Shown here: positions 11,336 to 24,079 of the stretch, one piece after another
Position numbering within the stretch: the first letter of the stretch is position 1
Layout: every line of letters starts with the position of its first letter
NCBI GenBank assembly: GCA_020002185.1
Contig: CM034543.1
Location: 7,178,000 to 7,241,999 of the forward strand
Direction of reading: 5' to 3'
DNA length: 64,000 bases
DNA from: Paraescarpia echinospica
Taxonomy: Eukaryota > Annelida > Polychaeta > Sabellida > Siboglinidae
The notes under the pieces: model-generated
Told to the model about the DNA's origin: nothing
Database searches by the model: none
Seen by the model: the letters and a program-made list of their open reading frames with translations, nothing else
Translations under genes and position numbers: made by a program

Positions 11336-12109
11336 TTATATATTATCACATTTTCTGGGTAATCCACCCTTTTACTTTTCTAATTATATCTATGTACAAC
11401 GTTGCTATGAGAAGCCAATGTTGCCAGATTTTGGCTCTGCTCTGCCCCAACATTCAATGCAAGAGACAAAAGTGGACACATATTAAGTGGTTTCTGTCAA
11501 TGCAACAACATGCAGATTTAAATGTGTGCAAGCAAATAGCAGAGTAAAGAGTAACTGTTTTTAAAGTGTTCAGTGCAAACAAAATCATATGGAAACAAAC
11601 AGTTTTGATGACATACCTGGAAAATAAAAGATAGACTTTTAAGTGACAGTGGACAGTAGTTTCACAACAAGAAACAATGTTAACATACCAAACCTTGAAT
11701 CGACCTTGGCGGATGTTGTCATGGGTCATTTTATTACATTGTCATCCCTTATGTTACCGAGCATCATGGGAAATAGAACATAAAACTGTGGTTATTGAAG
11801 AACAAATATAATAGATGGTTCATGTATTGTATTTAACAAATCCATCAGTTCTGTGTATTTTCTACAAATATAAATTATGTCTTATTACTCTAGGTATAAA
11901 ATAATTATATTTAAATTAGCAGTGAACTGATTATGATTATGCATTTTTAAATTCAATCATCAAATCAGTTACCCGAGAACTGCAGATCTCAGTTTTACTG
12001 ATTGTTGCTGTATTTTGAATATTTGTCTTATTCTAATAAGTATACCAGCTACCACAATTAATAAGTCTTATTCAATTACATATCTTTCAGTGGATCAATC
12101 ATTACTTGC

Positions 12110-12149
12110 CGTTCTGAGTTCAAGAAGGTTCTGGTTGATGATCGTTTTC
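12110..12149 (-). CDS. Exon 19, probable GC-AG intron follows
   Basis: 40 bases, phase 1 in, acceptor CTTTCAG. Encodes KRSSTRTFLNSE. The next exon requires phase 2, which is obtained only if the donor is GCAAGTA at 12103-12109, a strong match to the minor GC donor class. The GT three bases further on would give phase 0 and break the frame. Confidence 0.65.
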
Positions 12150-12434
12150 CTGAAAGGACAGCAGCATCTATAATTGGTTCTTGTGAAAAATTATTAAATT
12201 TTTCATCAGATTTCTCCTTTCACATCACTTGAAAAAATATCATTCTATTACTAATTATATGGTCTTTCAATTTTGCAACAGTAAAAACAAATTCACAAAG
12301 TTCTGGTTTGTTGTACATCTCGTGTTCTGCATACATTGTAGTTAGAAGACATATGTTATGTTGTAGAACAATGTTTTATGAAAAGAACAGCTAATGTGGC
12401 TTTGTAAAAATAGAAAAACAAAACAATTCCTCAC

Positions 12435-12513
12435 CTAATAGTCGTTTTGACGAACTGAACGAGACAAACTCTAACGAAGCCTCCTGTGAATCTTCATCTG
12501 GGGACAACAGCTC
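12435..12513 (-). CDS. Exon 18 of the host gene
   Basis: 79 bases, phase 0 in and 1 out, acceptor TTTGGCAG, donor GTGAGG. Encodes ELLSPDEDSQEASLEFVSFS then SSKRLL. Acidic, serine-rich first half; joins exon 19 as ...LLG-KRSSTRTF. Confidence 0.72.
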
Positions 12514-12984
12514 CTGCCAAAGGCAACCAATAACTACGTCAAATCTTACAGTTAGTGATTTTACCTAGGTTTTCTTCACAGAAAACATTTGTAATATTAT
12601 GTGATATATTACGTTATAACTAAGTAATATATTTTCATTAATCTTCACAGTGAGACAAACTCTTTATGGCCACAACCTTGGAGTTTTAACCAAATTTTTG
12701 GATCAAACACACATTTCAAAATAAAATATTTTATAATCAATTTAAAATGTCAAATACAAATGACATATCTTACAGGGAAAAAAAATTCAAATTTAGGCCT
12801 ATGCCAACCGTTTTGATAGTTTTTTAAATTATATTTTCTCAATTGATTATATGCCTCTTTGTGTTTCAGTAATGTACGGTATCAATTATTTTTATGTATA
12901 ATGTGACATAATGTACTATATTTGTATATGGAATAAAGCATTACCGGTATGTAAATGTGATGGAAATTGGTACTTTGTCCTTAC

Positions 12985-13033
12985 CCTTGCAGAAGCGATG
13001 TATTGCCTGCGATAGTATCTGCTTCGTCTTGAC
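12985..13033 (-). CDS. Exon 17, short arginine-rich exon
   Basis: 49 bases, phase 2 in and 0 out, acceptor ACGTTGCAG, donor GTAAGG. Encodes SRRSRYYRRQYIASAR, very basic. It was accepted because it is the only segment in this intron converting the phase of exon 16 to that of exon 18, and both splice signals are good. Confidence 0.65.
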
Positions 13034-13537
13034 CTGCAACGTACAATGTTGTCTCTATCATGCGTGGTTAGTTGACTTTACCTGTTCTCTTCGAGCCTTG
13101 TGGCCATCTCGCCCTGTCAACGGCTACATGTTTTTCTTTGCTCCATGTTGTCTGTCCCAGTTGGTCTTGTACTTTCTCTTCAGTGGTTCATCATGTTTTG
13201 TGGTTACTGACTTTTCTCTTTCCTTCGAGCGTATGTATGTTAACGTTTTTATATGGTTTACATCTCAGGAATCAAACTTTCAGGGGGTCATCTCCAACCC
13301 CTGGAAGTGCATGGCAATTTTATTTTTTTTAATTACCTTCGGGTTTAGGGTTCTTACCAGTTAAGGGTTTGTACTGGATGTCTGATATTTACTATGATAG
13401 TTCAAAGTTAACTTAAGTTGCGCCATGTACACTGACCCACTCACACAAGTATGGTCTGGAAAATCGTTGCTATCATCGTACAAATGTGCAATTCGTTGCA
13501 AAAACTTAGCGATGTATGTCTGACTCTAGCTACTTAC

Positions 13538-13653
13538 CTCGGGGTGGAGTTTCTGCCCATGCGTTGCACTTGCAGCAAGGCTGGGATGTCGCCGTCATCC
13601 ACGCCGATGTGATCGCCTTCCTGAGCCTGTCTGTACATCTGATCAAACCGCTC
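13538..13653 (-). CDS. Exon 16 of the host gene
   Basis: 116 bases, phase 0 in and 2 out, acceptor TTTCTTTAG, consensus donor GTAAGT. Encodes ERFDQMYRQAQEGDHIGVDD and GDIPALLQVQRMGRNSTP. The upstream intron carries the 3.2-kb 30-bp minisatellite, whose edge is about 150 bases from this acceptor. Confidence 0.86.
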
Positions 13654-13799
13654 CTAAAGAAATGCACAAGTTTCATATCTCAACACATGATACAATGGGT
13701 TCTTATGATTCAACAAACGAAACAATGTGTGTTTAATTTTCAACAAATTATACAATGTATTATCACAATTCAACACAATGTGTATGTATATTTAAAAAA

Positions 13800-16700
13800 C
13801 ATGAAACAATGTGTGTTCACAATTCAACACACAGAACAATGTGTGTCTACATTTAAACACATGGAACAATGTGTGTTCACAATTCAACACACAGAACAAT
13901 GTATGTTCACAATTCAATACATGGAACAATGTGTGTCTACATTTAAACACATGGAACAATGTGTGTTTACATTTAAACACATGGAACAATGTGTGTTCAC
14001 AATTCAACACACAGAACAACGTGTGTCTACATTTAAACACATGGAACAATGTGTGTTCACAATTCAACACACAGAACAATGTGTGTCTACATTTAAACAC
14101 ATGGAACAATGTGTGTTCACAATTCAACACACAGAACAATGTGTGTCTACATTTAAACACATGGAACAATGTGTGTCTACATTTAAACACATGGAACAAT
14201 GTGTGTCTACATTTAAACACATGGAACAATGTGTGTCTACATTTAAACACATGGAACAATGTGTGTTCACAATTCAACACACAGAACAACGTGTGTCTAC
14301 ATTTAAACACATGGAACAATGTGTGTTCACAATTCAACACACAGAACAACGTGTGTCTACATTTAAACACATGGAACAATGTGTGTTCACAATTCAACAC
14401 ACAGAACAATGTGTGACTACATTTAAACACATGGAACAATGTGTGTCTACATTTAAACACATGGAACAATGTGTGTCTACATTTAAACACATGGAACAAT
14501 GTGTGTCTACATTTAAACACATGGAACAATGTGTGACTACATTTAAACACATGGAACAATGTGTGACTACATTTAAACACATGGAACAATGTGTGTCTAC
14601 ATTTAAACACATGGAACAATGTGTGTCTACATTTAAACACATGGAACAATGTGTGACTACATTTAAACACATGGAACAATGTGTGTCTACATTTAAACAC
14701 ATGGAACAATGTGTGTTCACAATTCAACACACAGAACAATGTGTCTACATTTAAACACATGGAACAATGTGTGTTCACAATTCAACATACAGAACAATGT
14801 ATGTTCACAATTCAATACATGGAACAATGTGTGTCTACATTTAAACACATGGAACAATGTGTGTCTACATTTAAACACATGGAACAATGTGTGACTACAT
14901 TTAAACACATGGAACAATGTGTGTTCACAATTCAACACACAGAACAATGTATGTTCACAATTCAATACATGGAACAATGTGTGTCTACATTTAAACACAT
15001 GGAACAATGTGTGACTACATTTAAACACATGGAACAATGTGTGTCTACATTTAAACACATGGAACAATGTGTGTCTACATTTAAACACATGGAACAATGT
15101 GTGTCTACATTTAAACACATGGAACAATGTGTGACTACATTTAAACACATGGAACAATGTGTGTCTACATTTAAACGCATGGAACAATGTGTGTCTACAT
15201 TTAAACACATGGAACAATGTGTGACTACATTTAAACACATGGAACAATGTGTGTCTACATTTAAACACATGGAACAATGTGTGTTCACAATTCAACACAC
15301 AGAACAACGTGTCTACATTTAAACACATGGAACAATGTGTGTTCACAATTCAACACATGGAACAATGTGTGACTACATTTAAACACATGGAACAATGTGT
15401 GTCTACATTTAAACACATGGAACAATGTGTGTCTACATTTAAACACATGGAACAATGTGTGTCTACATTTAAACACATGGAACAATGTGTGTCTACATTT
15501 AAACACATGGAACAATGTGTGACTACATTTAAACACATGGAACAATGTGTGTTCACAATTCAACACACAGAACAATGTATGTTCACAATTCAATACATGG
15601 AACAATGTGTGTCTACATTTAAACACATGGAACAATGTGTGACTACATTTAAACACATGGAACAATGTGTGTCTACATTTAAACACATGGAACAATGTGT
15701 GTCTACATTTAAACACATGGAACAATGTGTGTCTACATTTAAACACATGGAACAATGTGTGTCTACATTTAAACACATGGAACAATGTGTGACTACATTT
15801 AAACACATGGAACAATGTGTGTCTACATTTAAACACATGGAACAATGTGTGTTCACAATTCAACACACAGAACAATGTATGTTCACAATTCAATACATGG
15901 AACAACGTGTGTTCACAATTCAACACACAGAACAATGTATGTTCACAATTCAATACTTGGAACAATGTGTGTTCACAATTCAACACATAGAACAATGTGT
16001 GTCTACATTTAAACACATGGAACAATGTGTGTCTACATTTAAACACATGGAACAATGTGTGTTCACAATTCAACATACAGAACAATGTATGTTCACAATT
16101 CAATACATGGAACAATGTTTGTTCACAATTCAACACACAGAACAATGTGTGTTCACAATTCAACACACAGAACAATGTGTGTTCACAATTCAACACACAA
16201 AACAATGTATGTTCACAATTCAACACATTAAACAATGTGTGTTCACAATTCAACACACAGAACAATGTGTGTTCACAATTCAACACACAAAACAATGTGT
16301 GTTCACAATTCAACACACAGAACAATGTATGTTCACAATTCAATACATGGAACAATGTGTGTTCACAATTCAACACACAGAACAATGTATGTTCACAATT
16401 CAATACTTGGAACAATGTGTGTTCACAATTCAACACATAGAACAATGTGTGTCTACATTTAAACACATGGAACAATGTGTGTCTACATTTAAACACATGG
16501 AACAATGTGTGTTCACAATTCAACACACAGAACAATGTGTGTTCACAATTCAACACACAAAACAATGTATGTTCACAATTCAACACATTAAACAATGTGT
16601 GTTCACAATTCAACACACAGAACAATGTGTGTTCACAATTCAACACACAAAACAATGTGTGTTCACAATTCAACACACAGAACAATGTGTGTTCACAATT

Positions 16701-16990
16701 CAACACACAAAACAATGTATGTTCACAATTCAACACATTAAACAATGTGTGTTCACAATTCAACACACAGAACAATGTGTGTTCACAATTCAACACACAA
16801 AACAATGTGTGTTCACAATTCAACACACAGAACAATGTATGTTCACAATTCAATACATGGAACAATGTTTGTTCACAATTCAACACACAGAACAATGTGT
16901 GTTCACAATTCAACACACAAAACAATGTATGTTCACAATTCAACACATTAAACAATGTGTTTGCACAATTCAACACACATATCTACGTGT
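13800..16990. repeat. 30-bp minisatellite, about 106 copies, in the host-gene intron
   Basis: Unit example 14161-14190. Two variant classes alternate: one with TCTACATTTAAACACATGG, one with TTCACAATTCAACACACAG. Since 30 is divisible by 3 and units lack stops, frames stay open on both strands for hundreds of codons, but 2-bp deletions at about 14742 and 15311 break them. A unit contains ACACATGGAACAATGTGT, a 6-bp stem hairpin. Segmental duplication is visible (15941-16050 vs 16391-16500). Confidence 0.95.
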
Positions 16991-17407
16991 TCACATTTAA
17001 AAACACAAAATAATGAAAAAAACAGTTTGCTTTGACATTTCAACATGCTGAACAATGTGACTTTATCTTTTAACATACAGAACACTGTGTTTACAATTTT
17101 TAATGTAGCACCTCAAATATAAACCCTTAACATTACCAACATGTTCTAAACTACGCATTATGCTAATACTGTCTCTACGTAATATTTAAATAAAGTAAAT
17201 ATGTTGAAGTTACACTGCCTGTCAAAATTGCATTTAATCACCAGAAACAGTGTTCACAATATGAACAATTTGACAGCAAAATTGTCTAATTGCAACCAAA
17301 ACATTCTGATTCTAAACTCATTCAGTGAGCTTCCTGCTAATAATTACCAGCCCTGGCTGATTCTGGGTAACGGAACAGACTACCTCTCTTTAAAAGCATG
17401 TCATGTG

Positions 17408-17805
17408 ACCCACCACAGCGAATGGGAAGTAAGTGACACAGGCCTGTTCTGCACACGAGCCATAAATAGCTGTCTACACATAAATTTTATGATTCTGGCA
17501 GAAATATATACTTATTAATCTCATTTTTCAATGTCTAGTTTATTTTCCTTGACAAATAATCCCAAACCAAGAAAATGCCCACATTTACGAACACACTTAT
17601 TACAGAACCATACAAGTAAAATTACCCTTGTTCTTCAAAACGTCACTTTTTAATATGCTGCTTCAATTTGAGCAATAAATAAAAAACTACTAGACATTTC
17701 AACAAGTGACGTATCATTTTAAAGCTTATGATCTGTGGAATCCAAAACGGTACAAAACTCCATTTAATAATTTTGCGACTTAATACCGACTTTGCTGTGG
17801 CAGGT
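17408..17805. repeat. TIR repeat family A, copy 2
   Basis: TIR-like ends ACCCACCACAG and CTGTGGCAGGT. Homologous to 2194-2590 and 19353-19704. No coding frame. Confidence 0.75.
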
Positions 17806-17849
17806 CAGATGTGAGCTGACCACAGCTGAACAGTGGTCAAGCCACCTAC

Positions 17850-17988
17850 CTGGGCCTTGATTGTCTCGAAATCTGTGACTGGACACGTTTGAGGTCGATC
17901 CTCGTGTTTAGTTTTTCTCTCGGACCGGTCAGAAAAGTCCATCTTTTGTATGTAGCTGTGCTCGGAAAATCCTGCTCGCTTGCTCACC
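17850..17988 (-). CDS. Exon 15 of the host gene
   Basis: 139 bases, phase 2 in and 0 out, acceptor CTGTAG, donor GTAGGT. Encodes 46 residues: VSKRAGFSEHSYIQKMDFSD and RSERKTKHEDRPQTCP, then VTDFETIKAQ. A TIR element (17408-17805) begins only 40 bases into the downstream intron. Confidence 0.85.
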
Positions 17989-18145
17989 CTACAGAGTACA
18001 GCAATCCAACCGTTAACCCTTGTCTCTTCCCCTACCATTGACATTAACCCTTTCCCTGTTATTATTCGCTACCAAGTAAACAGTTTGATAGAGACGTAAA
18101 TGGCTAGTTATGAAATAAACTGTTCATGGCTCCAAGATTTCATCA

Positions 18146-18346
18146 GACAGCAAAAAATAAACTTACTGTGGAGCAAATATTGAAACAAATGTGATGTTTC
18201 GACCCATCTACAGCGGATCTTGTCCACGCACTGATGTCATGTGACGCGGTTCAGATCATCAGTGCGTGAACAGGATCTGCTGCAGACGGGTTGAAATGTT
18301 GCATATGTTTGAACACTTGCTCCAAATAAGTTTATTTCTTGCTGTC
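18146..18346. repeat. Palindromic foldback MITE (about 200 bp)
   Basis: GACAGCAAAAAATAAACTTA at the left mirrors the right end AAGTTTATTTCTTGCTGTC. Central arms GATCTTGTCCACGCACTGATG and its near-complement flank a short loop around 18243-18258. Confidence 0.8.
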
Positions 18347-18737
18347 AAAATAGATAGTGTTTGACTGTTTCTATCATCAGAACATGTTTAATAAATGCAC
18401 GGTGTAAAACGCATGAATTATATCTGTGCATAGACTGCGGTGTACAGTAGATGCCATAACATAGATATTATATATATAACTGTATCATTTTGTTAATGGC
18501 AATGGAAAATATAAAACATATTTTAACCCATGGAAAAATGTATTTTTTTAATCATGGTATAATTTTTCATACATATTTTTATTTTTATAATTTAGTCTTA
18601 GGCAGCCTATTATAATATATATATTTAATAATATTGCAACAGTTTCCCGTAGTGTTTATTCTGTTTTACCTGCGGGTAAGTTATTCTTTCTGTCACAAAG
18701 TAGTCATGGCAGTCTGTCATCTAGGCTGTTGATTTGT

Positions 18738-18945
18738 CAGATGTCACCCGTCACATGATGTCACTAGTGTCATTGTTTTCAAGTGTGGCAGATGTCACTC
18801 GTCATGTGATGTCACTAGTGTCGTAGTTGTTAACTGTGCCAGATGTCACTCGTCACATGATGTCACTAGCATCATTGTTGTCAATTCCAGCATATGTCGC
18901 CCGTCACACGATGTCACTAGTGTCATTGTTGTTGTTACTGTTCCT
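18738..18945. repeat. 51-bp minisatellite, about four copies
   Basis: Units start AGATGTCAC(C/T)CGTCA and contain GATGTCACTAG. Units begin at about 18738, 18789, 18840 and 18891. Confidence 0.8.
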
Positions 18946-19352
18946 GTCATTATTGTCGTTAACAAACACAGTCACTGTCACCGTTGTTGACCTTCAACTC
19001 GGATATTGCTAATACTTTCACCACTGACATTAAAGTGTGGCTGTCTGCTCCATCACCAGCCATCACAAAGGTTGGCAATTATTAACAGGAAGCTCATATT
19101 AGCAAACACTGTTTCAGGCTAATTCAATTGAATTTGGCAGACTATGTTTTCAACATATTTAGTCTAGTATTAACTAAGAACGTTGTATTACAAAATGAAG
19201 GACAGAACACATCGCTTTAACTTAGTTTCCCAACATTATCATAATGCCGAACTGCTCAGATTCCCTCTCTGTACATGTCCTGCCCATTGCTGTCTGCTCC
19301 CAAATACTGTCATGTTTAGGTGTTGTTATTCTGATCTATTCTCTTAAATGTC

Positions 19353-19704
19353 ACCTGCCACAGTGAACCACATATCCATTCTGCACCTGACCTGATTTTG
19401 ACAGAAATGCACACTTTGTAATGGCATCTTTCAAAGTCCGGTTCATTTTCCTCGACAAAAACAATCCCAAACTAATAAACTACTTAATGTATGGTTGCAC
19501 TGGCATTGGTTTTGCACAAACTCAAATTTTTTAAACTATCTTTCATAAAATATGACTTTTTTACAGTTTGCTTCAATTTTAGCAAAATCAAAAACTACTG
19601 AAGATATTTCAACAAATGAGGTATAATTTTAGAGTTTATAGTCAGTACAATCCTGAAATGTACAAAAAACAATTTGGCAACTGAATATCCACTCTGTGGC
19701 AGGT
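19353..19704. repeat. TIR repeat family A, copy 3
   Basis: The cleanest termini of the three copies: ACCTGCCACAG on the left and CTGTGGCAGGT on the right, perfect 11-bp inverted repeats over 352 bases. Confidence 0.8.
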
Positions 19705-20339
19705 CCCAATCATCCTGTTCCCTCGTACCATCTGAATTTATCTTTTACACCCAACTCTTGAATTAGAATAACTTGACAGATCGCATCAAAACATTGCCAC
19801 TACATAATGCAACATACAACAACATAATAATGTTTATTCACTTTATTGTTTGCTTGCTTAATGACACCACTGTTTCTGTAGAATGAGACCACTGTTCAGT
19901 GATACTTTATTTCTCTTAGTTGGACCACTTTCACCTTGGTGATTCCAGTAGTCACTGACTGCGAACTATTATCCTTGCTGTCCTTGGAGAAAGCTGGCAC
20001 TATAGTTTAGACATTCACTCTCTATGTGCAAGTTTTGTTGTTGTTCGTTTCACAATGAGGCCTGTACCAGGTCGGCTAGGTGACGCGCGCTGGGCGGACA
20101 TAGACGTAACGTCTATTCTGCGTCTGTGGGTCTGTAACGCTCATGCGAACGAGAGCCTTTGTCAACTGTCCTTTCATTGGTGACAGAGGAATGTTGGTGC
20201 ATGCAGAACACTTCAGACTGTCGAGTTTTTTGGAGGGAAACGCATCATAAAGTACCATGATGCTACAAGAGGAGGCATTGAGGTGATTAGGTACAGACAG
20301 AGAGAAGTTAGCTTTGTAAGAACAGAGCATGGGAGAGAG

Positions 20340-20562
20340 AAAGTGACACACAGACAGGCAGTTTGAGAAAGAGAGAGACAGACGTACATATCGAGAAAGA
20401 GAGAGACAGACAGTTCAAGAAAGAGAGACAGAAAGTCATAGAGAGAGATAAGGAGATAGAGAGAGACAGAGTGAGAGAGAGAGACAGAGAGACACATAAT
20501 TAGATAGAAAGATAGAGTGATAGTGTGATAGAAAGAGAGGGAGAGAGCGACACTGATAGACA
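20340..20562. repeat. GA/GACA-rich simple repeat tract
   Basis: Imperfect GAGAGACAGA and AGAAAGAGAG runs, purine-rich on the plus strand, leading into the CAGG array. Confidence 0.85.
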
Positions 20563-20572
20563 GACATGTGGC

Positions 20573-20591
20573 ATGCAGGCATGCAGGCATG

Positions 20592-20659
<68 letters not shown>

Positions 20660-20712
20660 TAGACAGGCAGGCAGGCAGGCTGGCAGGCAGGCAGGCAATC
20701 AGGCAGACAGAC
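20573..20712. repeat. CAGG tetranucleotide microsatellite
   Basis: About 30 CAGG units with a few CATG and CTGG interruptions. ORFs translating GRQA or PACL are artefacts. Confidence 0.95.
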
Positions 20713-20877
20713 ACAGACTGAGAAAGGTAGATATGTTGAGTGATGTGAAGAAAGAGATGTCAAGTAACTGACGTAAGAGAAATACAATGAAAGTAGACAC
20801 AGCAGAGTACAAGTACAAGTGTTGTGGGGCATTACCAGAGTTCTCTTCTCACAAGAGTTGGAAACAAACTATCTCAC

Positions 20878-20985
20878 CTGGACATGCGCTTGTGAGGCTC
20901 TGCGCTGATCTTTCCCCGCCAGTCGACTGTCTCCGTGAGGAAGGCGGGTTTCCACTGCTGGGAGGGAGGCACCAGCCCATCCACA
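20878..20985 (-). CDS. Exon 14 of the host gene
   Basis: 108 bases, phase 2 in and 2 out, acceptor CCTGACAG, donor GTGAGA. Encodes VDGLVPPSQQWKPAFLTETV then DWRGKISAEPHKRMS. The nearby CAGG microsatellite (20573-20712) lies downstream in the intron. Confidence 0.82.
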
Positions 20986-21179
20986 CTGTCAGGGAGGCAC
21001 AGTTACATCAGACATCTAATCTTCTCATTTCTAGTTGTTTCCAGCACTCAGCAACATTCTATTAACTGACTAGTCTGTTTATATATTGTGGTTGTAATGT
21101 TATGGTCTTGTGAGGTCTCATTCAACTAGTCAGTCTTTTTCAGAACATTATTGTCAAACCGACCTTTATATGCTGGCAC

Positions 21180-21408
21180 TGAGGGTGATCACTGCCAGGG
21201 TATTTATCGTCCTCAGTGGTTCTTTTACGTCCCAAATTGAGACGGGACCGACATTAACGTGATCTCCGAGTCACGAGGGATACACAGTCCCCAATGTTGA
21301 GAGCCAGATTTTTACACCAAATATCACATATGCCTGTCCGGTGTGGGTTTTGAACTGAGAGCGCTGGCATGCCAGGTGGATGTGCTAACCACTACACTAC
21401 CGCACTCT
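21180..21408 (-). repeat. tRNA-derived SINE
   Basis: On the minus strand the head reads GTAGTGTAGTGGTTAGCACA (box A region) and then GTTCAAAACCC (box B), as in tRNA-related SINEs. The body extends to about 21180. No polyadenylation tract clear. Confidence 0.6.
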
Positions 21409-21901
21409 CTTCCAGAAGCAAATTCCAGATGAAGACCCCTTACATTGTGTACGTAGCCCCCAGTATCTACACATATGCATAACCATGGATAGAATCACTG
21501 GGCAATACCAACAGTGTCTTTGTTGTAAGAAAATATGCAGATGCATTTTAACAATAATAATTACCGTAAATATTGTATTTAAAGCCATTCCCATAATTGA
21601 AGCCGCACCTCAACTTTTCACCATAATACAGACTCTCTTCAGAGCTGTTTATTGCAGGCAAGTATCTTATTTTGATCCTCAACTTTGACATAACTGTCAT
21701 GAATTCATAATTGTAGCCGCAATTACAAATATAAGTCTTATGGTATACAAATTTGCAGTAAAAATGGCTGTACATCATCTGATTATCCAACTATGGCGTG
21801 AGCAAGGGCGTGTGCAGTTTTAATGTGCAGTGGTCACATTTTGTAAACTAGACAATTAATTGATTATTTCCACGTAACAATTAGGCTATGTGCATACTCA
21901 C

Positions 21902-21996
21902 CCTGTCTCGTCAGGTTGTGGGGCGGTAAGGGGGCGTTCGTTGGGGTTAAACTTAATGGCAGGCTGGCGGAACCCTGGCAGTGGATCTGGGGTCAT
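21902..21996 (-). CDS. Exon 13 of the host gene
   Basis: 95 bases, phase 0 in and 2 out, acceptor GTGCACTCAG, donor GTGAGT. Encodes MTPDPLPGFRQPAIKFNPNE and RPLTAPQPDET. Proline-rich and probably unstructured. Confidence 0.82.
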
Positions 21997-22641
21997 CTGA
22001 GTGCACGGAAACGTCCCAGTTTATAACATTACATACACATGTATTAGAATTACTACCAAAAATTCCCATCCTTCGGTTGGTGCTACACACAAGCAGACAC
22101 AGAATATTCGCACTGACGTAAATTTAAAAAGTTTTTTGCATGCAAGTTATGTATAATGTCCTCAACTGTTTGAAAGTCCTCGGAACAACTATACAAAATA
22201 AACGTAAAGTAACGAATAATCGATTCACATCAAACGTCCAATGACTGGTATGAAGAAACTGGTGAGAACTGTTACATAACAGGGAATTTAGAAAAAGGAA
22301 ACGCTTTCCTTCAGAAGGGTTGTAGATTAATTCCAGAAAATTCGACACCTGCGATGCAAACCATCTATGAGGAAAATGTTGATATATCCACAAACACATG
22401 CATGCTAGATTAATTAGAGCTACATGTGTCTACGTCCTCTATATAATAATTAAGGCATGTTTAGTAATTTAAACAGAGGCTGTCTGTTCCTTGTTTTTAA
22501 TACTAGAATAAATATGTTGCCCCCTAAAGTGTGTTTAGTAAGCCCCAAACACTGTTTGTAATTTAAATGTTGCGCATGAAAAACACCGCAATTGTAAAAA
22601 TAACTTTCATTGCCACAGGATCAACGTCTGGTGGCACACAC

Positions 22642-22744
22642 CTTCTCCTTGTAAACGGTCATCTCTTCTGTTACTGAGTCAATCAGACCAACTATAGTAT
22701 TTAGCTTGACGCATGTCGTAGCCTTTTCTTTCTTTCGGTCAACC
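22642..22744 (-). CDS. Exon 12 of the host gene
   Basis: 103 bases, phase 2 in and 0 out, acceptor GTTTTTAG, donor GTGTGT. Encodes 34 residues: DRKKEKATTCVKLNTIVGLI and DSVTEEMTVYKEK. Helix-like and charged; the only near-hydrophobic stretch (LNTIVGLI) is too short to span a membrane. Confidence 0.82.
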
Positions 22745-23806
22745 CTAAAAACACAACTTCGGGCAATAAGCCAAAATACATTTGAAGGGTTGAAAACATT
22801 GATTTTTGGTTTTTTGTACTTTTAGAAACATTCAACGATTTACTACGAGTTTGAATAATGTAATTTGAATTATTATCTTGAAAAGGTGTTTTCGATTAAT
22901 TGTCTGTGATTTAAAATGCAAATACCTAACTTTTACATCATCTGTCTAAAAACTTGGGGGGGTCAGTTTAACCACCCATACCATTGCAATTATTTCACTT
23001 ACATGGATGGCGTTGGTATCATTGTAAAGCGGAAAAATTGTCGTTTAACAGGGTGTCCATCATGCTTTGGAAATGTGTCAGCCTTGTGTGTGCATGTATT
23101 TTTGTATACGTATTCATGTATGTAAATATATATACACTAAACCTTGGATACAGCGAATTTGGTTATAAAGAATTTTGTTTATACCGAATAAATGAATTGG
23201 TCTCAATTTTTTTATTATACAATAAGTTTAAGATATAACAAATTTTCTATATAATGAATACACTGGCCAGTCTCGAGTGATTTATTATACCCGAGATGTA
23301 CTGTATGCGCATTTGGACTGGATTGTATGTGTGCGTGTGCAGTCGGCGTGTCTACCAGGACATTTTGGACTGATAAAGAGTGATCTTACATAAACGTCTG
23401 ACCAGTAATGTAAAATACAAGTTAGAAATAAAGAAAGCAATAATATAAACTGAGTTTTTATATACTGAAACTTATTTCAACGTTCGTATTCACAATGTTA
23501 TAAATAATTTAAAAATTGGTAGCAATTCATGAACCCTGTCAGTATTTAATGATCTCATAAATAGGTTCTGCCTGCAATTTCAAACAAAAACAGGCTCTCT
23601 ATTCAAATGAACATGCATGCGCACACAGGTATATTTTTGTGTGGCCCAATATCTGAAAATTAACACAATATATTAGTCTTTATATTAACCAAGTTTGGAG
23701 CTTTAATGCCAAAATGCACAATTGGTTTGCTATGCCAACCCACTACAGGGGGTATTTAGACTGATGTGATCAGCAGTGCCCCCTGGCGAGTGAGGATGAG
23801 ACTAAC

Positions 23807-24008
23807 CTCGCTGACTTGCTGCGTTTCTCGGGGACCAGGATGGTAAGACCCCCCTCGGCCTCCTGAGGGGGAGCGGACTTGATGCGGGTTTGGAAGGCGG
23901 GGTACTTCGGGTAGTCAATGGGGAAGTAGTTCTTCGCCCGGCTGTAGAAGTCACTGAGCGACACATTGACCATGAGGTCCTGCTTCAACTGGTCAAGCTT
24001 CGTGTTGC
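23807..24008 (-). CDS. Exon 11 of the host gene
   Basis: 202 bases, phase 1 in and 2 out, acceptor TGTGTCCAG, donor GTTAGT. Encodes 67 residues including TKLDQLKQDLMVNVSLSDFY, the aromatic/proline motif NYFPIDYPKYPAFQTRIKSA, and LTILVPEKRSKSA. High GC compared with surrounding intron. Family not recognised. Confidence 0.88.
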
Positions 24009-24079
24009 CTGGACACAGCGAAAGAATGTGGATCAGGTGGCCTCAAGGTCTCAATAATTATTGTATACGGTGGAATCTC

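Noticed and set aside
11689..11729. Candidate exon reading MTHDNIRQGRFKVW before GTATGT
   Set aside because: No acceptor exists downstream of an in-frame TGA, and it is not needed if exon 19 uses a GC donor.
11454..11729. Possible THAP-like fragment (CTEHFKNS) near 11520-11620
   Set aside because: Too short, lacks the other zinc ligands, and the frame stops quickly.
13800..16990. Possible CRISPR array
   Set aside because: Units are directly adjacent with no unique spacers, and the context is an animal gene.
13516..17013. Long ORFs (412, 583 and 563 codons) over the 30-bp array
   Set aside because: They arise from a stop-free unit divisible by 3, are open on both strands, and are broken by 2-bp deletions. 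No conserved protein character.
20213..20832. Long ORFs over the CAGG and GA tracts
   Set aside because: Pure simple-sequence translations.
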